From Actinoplanes sp. DH11 (GTDB lineage Bacteria; Actinomycetota; Actinomycetes; Mycobacteriales; Micromonosporaceae), in contig NZ_JAHWGU010000003.1 in assembly GCF_020873875.1 (NCBI RefSeq), positions 248,001 to 312,000 on the forward strand: a DNA stretch of 64,000 nucleotides, in the 5' to 3' direction. The notes under the pieces are model-generated. The model searched no databases and was not told where the DNA came from. It was given only the letters and a program-made list of their open reading frames with translations. This document shows, piece by piece, positions 57,454 to 64,000 of the stretch (its first letter is position 1; every line of letters begins with the position of its first letter). Position numbers and translations under genes: made by a program.

Positions 57454-58518
57454 TCAGGGCAGATCGAAGCTCTCGCGCACCTGGTCGAGGAAGGGGTCGA
57501 GGTCCGGGCCGGCGGCGGTGACGAGTGCCTCGCAGACGTCGCCGAGGGTGTCCAGGCCGACGCCGGCGTTGTACATCGCCTCGACGGCGCTGTGTTTGTC
57601 GGCGGCGCGCTCGTCGCCGAAGCCGGGGGCCGCCGGCAGGGGTGGCAGGGTCTCGCCCACCTCCCAGCGGTCCGGCAGCGGTGTGCCGTCGCGCAGCGCG
57701 GTGATCGCCCGCGCCGCCCATGGGTGTTGCAGCAGGCCGGCGGCGAGCAGGATCCGTTCGATCGCCCAGGCCGTCACCGCGCGCCGGAGGTCGTCGTCGG
57801 CCCGCCGCAACGCCTCGACGAGGGCCCGGTCGTGCCGCCACAGCCGGGCCGCGAACCAGCCGGCGTCGCGCAGTTCCTCGTCGTGGGGCACGTCGTCGCC
57901 CCAGATCTCGTCGAGTTCGTCCTCGGACTCCAGCTTCTCCCGGTCGGCGCGCTGCCGCCGCAGGTCGGCGACCCGCTGGACCAGTTCGTCGCGGGTCCAG
58001 CGGGAGCGGCTGTCGTCGCGCAGGCCGTGCCAGTACGCGGCGACCTCGCTGCCCTGCCGCACGATCCGGTCCACCCCGGCGGCCGGCCAGAACTGCAGCA
58101 GGTAGCGGTCGACGGGGTCGTCGCCGGCTGCGGTGTCGAGGTCGTGGCCCCGCTGCATGTCGGCGCCGCAGAAGCGCGCCCGGTAGTTGCCGGGTGGCAG
58201 GTCGACCGGTCCGTGCACGGTGTCGAACGCCGCCAGCACCAGTTCGTCGGCCTGCGTGCTGAACAGCACCTCCACGACGTCCTGCCAGCCGCCGTCCAGC
58301 CGGGGCGCGTCGGTGTGCAACTCGACGCGGACCTGCACGGTGCCGGTGTGCAGCCCGGTCTTCAGGTGCAGCACGCCGGGGATGGACGCCCCGCACAGCC
58401 CGTTGACCTGGCCGCGTCTGGCGTCGTCCGGGTCGCCGGGGTCGGTGTCGGCCTCGCTGAGACTGAGGAAGCCGTAGTGGACGTGGACCGGCGTGTCCAG
58501 AAGCACCTCGACCAGCAT
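57454..58518 (-). CDS. Hypothetical protein, 354 aa
   Basis: ATG 58518 (MLVEVLLDTPVHVHYGFLSLSEAD) is taken as start; GTG 58548 would add ten residues. About the first 150 residues form a beta-rich domain (HTGTVQVRVELHTDAPRL; VEVLFSTQADELVLAAFDTVHGPVDLPPGNYRARFCGADM), as in DUF-type proteins linked to contact-dependent or toxin loci; the rest is helical, acidic and basic (WTRDELVQRVADLRRQRADREKLESEDELDEIW). No family or function recognised. No signal peptide or membrane helix. Confidence 0.7.
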   Translation of the reverse strand: MLVEVLLDTPVHVHYGFLSLSEADTDPGDPDDARRGQVNGLCGASIPGVLHLKTGLHTGTVQVRVELHTDAPRLDGGWQDVVEVLFSTQADELVLAAFDTVHGPVDLPPGNYRARFCGADMQRGHDLDTAAGDDPVDRYLLQFWPAAGVDRIVRQGSEVAAYWHGLRDDSRSRWTRDELVQRVADLRRQRADREKLESEDELDEIWGDDVPHDEELRDAGWFAARLWRHDRALVEALRRADDDLRRAVTAWAIERILLAAGLLQHPWAARAITALRDGTPLPDRWEVGETLPPLPAAPGFGDERAADKHSAVEAMYNAGVGLDTLGDVCEALVTAAGPDLDPFLDQVRESFDLP

Positions 58519-58613
58519 GTTCACCCCCGCGAACCCCTCGTTGATCACGCTACATGCCGGGTGGGGGCGCCGGGGTCCGGTCGCGGTCGACCGGCCCCGG
58601 CCGGCGAAAGATC

Positions 58614-60716
58614 TCAGGATGGCGGCAGCGGCAGCCGGACCCGGACCACGGTCCCGCTGGGCTCGTTGCCGTCCAGCCGGATGTCGCCGCCGTGCAGCCG
58701 CACCACGGCCCGGGCCAGGCTCAGCCCCAGCCCGCTGCCGGGGATGCCCTGGTGCCGGACGTTGCGACCGCGGAAGAACCTGTCGAACACCCGGTCCCGC
58801 TGGTCGTCCGGCGTGCCGATCCCGGTGTCCGCGATGACCAGTTCGGCCGCGTCCGCGGAGACGCCGAGCTCGACCCGGACCCGGCCGCCGGGCACGCTGT
58901 AGGTGGCCGCGTTCGACAGCAGCCCGGTGACCACCTGCCGCAGCCGCCCGGCGTCACCGCGGATCGTCAGCCGCAGGGGCGCCGTCACGTCGATCTCCGG
59001 CGAGGTCCCGGACCGGGCCGCCGACACGGCGGCGCCGACCAGTTCCACCAGGTCGACCTCCTCCAGGTCCAGCCCGACGTGCCCGGAGTCCAGCCCGGCC
59101 AGATCGAGCAGCGTGTCGATGATCTGCTGGAGCACCCCGGAGTTGCGGCTGATCGTGGCGATCATGTGCCGTTGCTCGGCGTCCAGGCCGTCGGCCTCGT
59201 CGGCCAGCACACCGGCGTTGGTGGTGATCGAGGTGAGGGGCGTCCGCAGCTCGTGCCCGACCAGGTCGATGAAGTCGTTCTGCGTCCGGGCCAGCTGGCG
59301 GGCCAGTTGCTCCGCCCGGCGCAGCGCCACGTAGACCCCCACCTGGGCGGCCACCCCGTCCAGCAGCACCGTGAGCAGGTCCTCGTGGAACTCGCGGGCG
59401 CCGGCGTAACAGGTGAGCACCCCGAGCATCGTCCCGCCGTCGCGGACCGGGACGGCCAGGACGGTACGCACCCCCAGCCGCAGGCACATCTCGATCCGGG
59501 CCCGCTCCACCGGGTTCGGCACATGATCGGTGTGCGCGATGTCGGGCACCCAGAGCGGCTGCCCGGTCTCCCACACCCGGCCGGTGACGCCGGTGCCGCA
59601 TACCGGCGTGTGCCCGAACAGCGCGGCACCGTCCGTCCCGGAACCGTCGTAGTGCCCCACCGACCGCAGGTCGCCGCTGGCCTCGTCGATCAGGAACAGT
59701 TCCGCCCACGGCCAGCCGAGCGTGGTGCCGACCGCCTCGAGCAGCTCCGGCGCCGCCGCCTCGGCCGAGTCGGCGGTCTTCAGCGCCTTCTCGACCCGGC
59801 GGTGGCAGTCCCGGAACCGTTCGGCCCGGCGCAGCGCGGTGACCTCGTGCGCCACCGACACCGCGCCCAGCCGCCGCCCGTCACCGGCCGTGATCGGTTG
59901 CGCGGTCGCGGCGAAGGTCCGTGACCGATGACCGGGCAGCTGGGCTATCACATCCGCACCGTGGACGTGCTCGCCGCCGAGTGCACGCATCAGCGGGGTG
60001 GCCGGGAGCGGCAGCGGCCGGTGGTCGGCCCGGTACAGGATGCCGTCGACAGCGGGGGCGAAGTCCTCGGGCAGCGGCGTCGTGGCCGTCCAGCCGAGCA
60101 CCTCGCGCAGCGCCCGGTTGGCCAGCACGACCCGGCCGCGGGCGTCGCAGGCGATCACCCCGACGGAGAGGGTGTCCAGCAGCACGGGGAGCAGAGCTGC
60201 GGCGTCGAGGCCGGCGGGGCCGGCCGGTGCCCGGACCAGTTCGGCGATCTCCCCGAGGACGTCCAGCTGCTCGGTGCTCCAGTCCCGCGGAACCGTGTCG
60301 AAGACGGTCAGCGAGCCCACCGGCTGGTCATCGGCATCCCGTACCGGGACACCGGCGAACGCCCGCATCCCGTGCTCGGTGGCCAGCCGGTGTTCCCGCA
60401 GCTCCCGGGACTCCGCACCGCTCAGGTCGCCGGAGAGCACCGGGTGACCGTGACTGACGACGTACTTGCCGAGCGACTGCGACAGCTCGACGTGACCCGG
60501 CTCGGCGAGCGCGGCCGGCAGGTCGTGCACGCCGGCGAAGTGTTCCTGGTCGGCGTCGATCAGCGCGATCGCGGCCATCGGGGCGCGCAGCAGCCGCGCC
60601 GCGAGCCGGGCGATGGCGTCCGAGGGCATCGGCGCGGTGGACAGCAGGCGCCGGGCCTGTTCCACCGCGGCCAGCCGTGCCGGGTCCCGTAACACCGCTT
60701 GATTCACAGCAACCAT
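58614..60716 (-). CDS. GAF-PAS-GAF histidine kinase
   Basis: A 700-aa soluble kinase from ATG 60716, with AGGA 7 nt upstream. GAF-like domain (about 30-165: MAAIALIDADQEHFAGVHDLP), PAS (about 175-300: GVIACDARGRVVLANRALREVLGW), second GAF (about 320-470: WAELFLIDEASGDLRSVGHYDG; VRTVLAVPVRDGGTMLGVLTCYAG), HisKA (FIDLVGHELRTPLTSITTNAGVL) and HATPase (LLSNAATYSVPGG; IADTGIGTPDDQ; GSGLGLSLARAVVRLHGG). Orphan kinase, no regulator adjacent; many such are found in this genus-type genome. Confidence 0.92.
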   Translation of the reverse strand: MVAVNQAVLRDPARLAAVEQARRLLSTAPMPSDAIARLAARLLRAPMAAIALIDADQEHFAGVHDLPAALAEPGHVELSQSLGKYVVSHGHPVLSGDLSGAESRELREHRLATEHGMRAFAGVPVRDADDQPVGSLTVFDTVPRDWSTEQLDVLGEIAELVRAPAGPAGLDAAALLPVLLDTLSVGVIACDARGRVVLANRALREVLGWTATTPLPEDFAPAVDGILYRADHRPLPLPATPLMRALGGEHVHGADVIAQLPGHRSRTFAATAQPITAGDGRRLGAVSVAHEVTALRRAERFRDCHRRVEKALKTADSAEAAAPELLEAVGTTLGWPWAELFLIDEASGDLRSVGHYDGSGTDGAALFGHTPVCGTGVTGRVWETGQPLWVPDIAHTDHVPNPVERARIEMCLRLGVRTVLAVPVRDGGTMLGVLTCYAGAREFHEDLLTVLLDGVAAQVGVYVALRRAEQLARQLARTQNDFIDLVGHELRTPLTSITTNAGVLADEADGLDAEQRHMIATISRNSGVLQQIIDTLLDLAGLDSGHVGLDLEEVDLVELVGAAVSAARSGTSPEIDVTAPLRLTIRGDAGRLRQVVTGLLSNAATYSVPGGRVRVELGVSADAAELVIADTGIGTPDDQRDRVFDRFFRGRNVRHQGIPGSGLGLSLARAVVRLHGGDIRLDGNEPSGTVVRVRLPLPPS

Positions 60717-60830
60717 CGATCGTCCTGTCGTCGGGGGATTCCACGCCGAGGGGCAACGACCGAACACCACGGATGTGACGTATTCCGCTAGGCCTGAACG
60801 CGACCGATCTTGCTGGTTAGCCTCGGGGGA

Positions 60831-62957
60831 GTGACCAGGAAGACTCCTCGTGAACGCCGCCCGTTACGTAGTGCCGCGGTCCTGACGATCTGCGGTGTGC
60901 TCGCCGCGCTCGTGGTCTCCGCCGCCTCCCTCCCGGCCGTCGCGATGGCCGGCCTGGCCGCCAAGGCCGGCTCGCAGGAGCTGGAGGAACTGCCGGCCGA
61001 GCTGATCCAGCAGTCGTCGCCGCAGGTGTCGCGGGTCTACGCCTCGGACGGCCGCACCCAGATCGCCGTGATGTACGACGAGTTCCGCAGCGACGTCCCG
61101 CTCGACAAGGTGTCGCAGAACATGCAGGACGCCATCGTCGCGGCCGAGGACCACAAGTTCTACGAACACAACGGTGTCGACCTGAAAGGTGTCGCGCGGG
61201 CGTTCGTGAACAACAATCAGGGCGGTTCGCAGCAGGGCGCCTCCACGCTCACGATGCAGTACGTGCGGATGGCGCAGGCCTATTCGGCGAGCGATCCGCA
61301 GGAGGTCGTGAACGCGACCCGGGACACCGCGGAACGCAAACTCACCGAGATGAAATACGCCATCCAGGTCGAGAAGCAACTGACCAAACAGCAGATTCTC
61401 GAGCGGTACCTGAACATGGCGCCGTTCGGCAACGGCGCCTACGGGATCAACGCCGCCGCGCAGGTCTACTTCGGCAAGAAGCCGGCCGATCTGACGGTGG
61501 CCGAGTCCGCGCTGCTGGCCGGCATGGTGAAGGCGCCGACCGCGTTCGACCCGACCACCGAGACCGGGTACCCGCAGGCCCTGGACCGGCGGAACTACAT
61601 CATCGGCAACATGCTCCAGCTGGGCCAGATCACCGCGGACGAGGCGGCCGCCGCCGAGAAGGTGGAACTGGGCCGGACCACGAAGCGCCCGAGCAGCGGC
61701 TGCGTCTCGGTGGCGAAGAACAACTGGGGCTTCTTCTGCGACTACTTCTACCGGTGGTGGCTGGGACAGAGCGCCTTCGGCGAGACGTCGTACGACCGGG
61801 AGCGGCTCCTCAAGAGCGGCGGCTACCGGATCGTCACCACCCTCGACGTGGACGCGCAGGCCGACGCCCGTGCCGAGATCAGCGCCCGGCAGAAGGACAC
61901 CAACCCGAACGCGCTGATGCTGGCCGCCGTCGAGCCCGGCACCGGGGCCGTGCGGGTGCTGGCCGCGAACCGCAAGTACAAAATCGACGACGCGGACAAC
62001 CCGCAGAACAAGCTCTCGTCCAACCCGGCACAGGCCGCCGACGGTATCCGCGGCACCTACCCGAACACCACCAACCCGATCATCACGGGCAGCGCCGGCA
62101 TCCCCGGGTACCAGGCCGGTTCGGTGTTCAAGATGTTCACCATGGTCGCCGCCCTGGAGGCCGGCATGGGCCTGGACACCACGATCAACTCACCGGCCCG
62201 GTACCGGTCGCAGTACCGCGACTCGTCCGCACCGGCGCAGTGCGGCGGCTACTGGTGCCCGAGCAACGCCTCCGCGGGTGAGACCGGCGACTTCAACATG
62301 TGGACCGGGTTCGGCAGGTCGGTGAACACGTACTTCGTGCCGCTGCAGGAACGGGTCGGCGCGGAGAACGTGGTCGACGTGGCGAAACGGTTCGGCATCT
62401 CGTTCCGCTCGTCGGACGACGCCGACCGGGCGAACGACAAGGACGCCGCGCACGACTGGGGTGCCTTCACGCTGGGCGTCTCCCTGTCCACGCCGCTGGA
62501 CATCGCGAACGCGTACGCCACCCTGGCCGCCGACGGAAAGTACTGCGAGCCCACCCCGATCGCGTCGATCACCACGGCGGACGGCGCGAAACTCGACGCC
62601 GGACAGCCCGACTGCGAACAGGCCACCACCGCCACCGTCGCCCGGCAGGCCCTGGACGCGGCCCGCTGCCCGGTCGGCGACCAGGCCCAGCTCGGCCGCT
62701 GCGCCGGGTCGACCGCACCGCAGGTCCGTGACGTCGTCGGTCACCCGGTGTTCGGCAAGACCGGCACCACCGACAACGACAAGACCGCCGCCCTGGTGGC
62801 CGGCACCCGCTCCCTCGTGGTGGCCGGGTACCTGGCCAACCCGGACTGGGCGAACCACACCGACCGGATGTCGCACGGCATCGTCAACCCGGCCGTCTAC
62901 GAGACGCTCGCCGACTACATGCGCGACAAGCCGGTGGAACAGTTCCCTGCTCCCTGA
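60831..62957 (+). CDS. Class A penicillin-binding protein (transglycosylase/transpeptidase)
   Basis: A 708-aa protein from GTG 60831 preceded by GGGGGA. Short cytoplasmic tail and one helix (LTICGVLAALVVSAASLPAVAM), then GT51 transglycosylase (VAAEDHKFYEHNGVDLKGVARAF, with catalytic Glu; QGASTLTMQYVR; KQQILERYLNMAPFGNGAYGI) and transpeptidase domain with SxxK in GSVFKMF, SVN in GRSVNTYFV and KTGT in FGKTGTTDN. It lacks a C-terminal PASTA domain. It polymerises and crosslinks peptidoglycan. Confidence 0.94.
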   Translation: MTRKTPRERRPLRSAAVLTICGVLAALVVSAASLPAVAMAGLAAKAGSQELEELPAELIQQSSPQVSRVYASDGRTQIAVMYDEFRSDVPLDKVSQNMQDAIVAAEDHKFYEHNGVDLKGVARAFVNNNQGGSQQGASTLTMQYVRMAQAYSASDPQEVVNATRDTAERKLTEMKYAIQVEKQLTKQQILERYLNMAPFGNGAYGINAAAQVYFGKKPADLTVAESALLAGMVKAPTAFDPTTETGYPQALDRRNYIIGNMLQLGQITADEAAAAEKVELGRTTKRPSSGCVSVAKNNWGFFCDYFYRWWLGQSAFGETSYDRERLLKSGGYRIVTTLDVDAQADARAEISARQKDTNPNALMLAAVEPGTGAVRVLAANRKYKIDDADNPQNKLSSNPAQAADGIRGTYPNTTNPIITGSAGIPGYQAGSVFKMFTMVAALEAGMGLDTTINSPARYRSQYRDSSAPAQCGGYWCPSNASAGETGDFNMWTGFGRSVNTYFVPLQERVGAENVVDVAKRFGISFRSSDDADRANDKDAAHDWGAFTLGVSLSTPLDIANAYATLAADGKYCEPTPIASITTADGAKLDAGQPDCEQATTATVARQALDAARCPVGDQAQLGRCAGSTAPQVRDVVGHPVFGKTGTTDNDKTAALVAGTRSLVVAGYLANPDWANHTDRMSHGIVNPAVYETLADYMRDKPVEQFPAP

Positions 62958-63012
62958 CATCAATCCTGGGTATGACAGGGTCGGAGTCGACGGAACCGCA
63001 GATGGGAAACGC

Positions 63013-64000
63013 ATGAACGGCTGGATCGATCACGCTGTCTGGTGGCACGTCTACCCGCTGGGCTTCACCGGCGGGTTGCACGGCGGCCCCGGGCACCGGT
63101 TCGGGCACCTGATCGACTGGCTGGACTACGCCATCGAGCTGGGCGTCAACGGTCTGCAGCTGGGCCCGATCTTCGCCTCCGAGTCGCACGGGTACGACAC
63201 CGTCGACCACTTCCGGATCGACCCGCGGCTCGGCGACGACGCCGACTTCGACAAGCTGGTCAGCGCGGCCCGCGAGCGCGGCATGCGCGTGCTGCTGGAC
63301 GGCGTGTTCAACCATGTGGGCCGGGGTTTCCAGGCGCCGCCGTCCTGGTTCCGGGACTCGGTCTTCGAGGGGCACGGCGCGCTCGTCGAACTCGACCACG
63401 ACAACCCCGAGGTGCAGGGCCACGTGGTGCGGGTGATGGACCACTGGCTGGCGCGCGGTGCGTCCGGGTGGCGGCTGGACGCCGCCTACGCGGTCCAGCC
63501 CGGTTTCTGGAAGCAGACCCTGGCACGGGTACGGGCGAAGCACCCCGACGCCTGGTTCACCGGTGAGGTCATCCACGGGGACTACGCCGCCTACCTGCGC
63601 GACAGCACTCTGGACTCGGTCAGCCAGTACGAGCTGTTCAAGGCCGTCTGGAGCAGCCTGAACGACCGCAACTTCTACGAGCTCGCGTGGGCCCTGGACC
63701 GGCACAACACGATCCTGGACGCGGGTTCGCCGCTCACCTTCGTCGGCAACCACGACGTCACCAGGATCGCCACCCAGCTCAGTGACTTCCGGCACCTGGG
63801 GCACGCCCTGGCGGTGCTGTTCACGACCGGGGGAGTGCCGAGCATCTACTACGGCGACGAGCAGGCGTACCGGGGCCGCAAGGAGGAACGTTTCGGCGGT
63901 GACGACGACATCCGCCCGCTCTTCCCGGCCCGGCCCGGCGACCTGTCGGCGCTCGGCTGGCCCACCTATCACCTGCACCAGCGACTGATCGGCATCCGCC
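63013..64000 (+). CDS. GH13 alpha-amylase-family glycoside hydrolase (3' end outside window)
   Basis: From ATG 63013 (MNGWIDHAVWWHVYPLGFTGG) the frame stays open to the end of the window, so the gene is truncated only by the window edge. The four GH13 regions are present: DGVFNHVG, GWRLDAAYAV (nucleophile Asp), TGEVIHG (acid/base Glu) and FVGNHDVTRI. Length and sequence suggest a cytoplasmic enzyme acting on maltodextrin-like substrates; exact specificity is not predictable. It starts 56 bp after the PBP stop. Confidence 0.92.
   Translation, partial: MNGWIDHAVWWHVYPLGFTGGLHGGPGHRFGHLIDWLDYAIELGVNGLQLGPIFASESHGYDTVDHFRIDPRLGDDADFDKLVSAARERGMRVLLDGVFNHVGRGFQAPPSWFRDSVFEGHGALVELDHDNPEVQGHVVRVMDHWLARGASGWRLDAAYAVQPGFWKQTLARVRAKHPDAWFTGEVIHGDYAAYLRDSTLDSVSQYELFKAVWSSLNDRNFYELAWALDRHNTILDAGSPLTFVGNHDVTRIATQLSDFRHLGHALAVLFTTGGVPSIYYGDEQAYRGRKEERFGGDDDIRPLFPARPGDLSALGWPTYHLHQRLIGIR

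Overview
The window is a high-GC actinobacterial chromosome segment. GTG starts and ATGA/GTGA stop-start overlaps are common. The gene content (DesK-type two-component systems, an ECF42-type sigma factor with its DGPF partner, RICIN/CBM2 carbohydrate enzymes, a pSAM2-like integrative element) points to a filamentous actinomycete, most likely Micromonosporaceae such as Actinoplanes. The taxonomic placement is inference; no rRNA or tRNA gene is visible.

Region 1 (1-29.5 kb) is chromosomal. It runs: TPM-domain membrane protein; small membrane protein; DGPF protein plus ECF sigma factor; a compact operon of a 13-residue-repeat peptide, an MFS exporter and a TPR protein; a large NACHT NTPase; a PNPOx-like protein and an OmpR-type two-component system; an acetyltransferase and a D-amino-acid-oxidase-like enzyme overlapping tail to tail; a DesK/DesR-type system divergent from an AhpD-like/DUF6220/multicopper oxidase operon; an SDR; a deleted lgt pseudogene; a MarR operon with a perfect operator; a RICIN/beta-helix secreted protein; a CopD-CtaG fusion; a probably Nur-controlled nickel/cobalt uptake pair (CbiM plus PDGLE protein); and a secreted FG-GAP protein. 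A repeat- and hairpin-rich gene-poor stretch follows (29.35-30.47 kb).

Region 2 (30475-49237) is an integrated actinomycete integrative and conjugative element (AICE) of about 18.7 kb, bounded by a 94-bp direct repeat with one mismatch. It carries a tyrosine integrase next to attR, an Xis-like HTH protein, a RepSA-type initiator, an FtsK/TraB-type translocase, SSB, Spd-like membrane proteins, a TGT/DpdA-like protein and an XRE-TPR regulator. An 11-bp-phased repeat array resembles a clt transfer locus. At its left end is visibly A/T-richer cargo: an HD-domain/Hsp90-like ATPase translationally coupled to a small three-helix membrane protein, which I consider the best candidate for an undescribed (defence-like) system. 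The attachment site is the 3' end of a protein-coding gene, not a tRNA.

Region 3 (49.1-64 kb) is chromosomal again. The AICE target gene is an unusual continuous reading frame joining a PAS histidine kinase to a CBM2/rhamnogalacturonan-lyase protein whose signal peptide start has been lost. After it come a GAF histidine kinase, a VOC remnant coupled to an acetyltransferase, a thioredoxin-like ferredoxin, a WYL regulator, a RidA protein, a hypothetical protein, a GAF/PAS kinase, a class A PBP and a GH13 enzyme running off the end.

Three loci (lgt, the VOC remnant, the kinase-lyase fusion) look like products of internal deletions.
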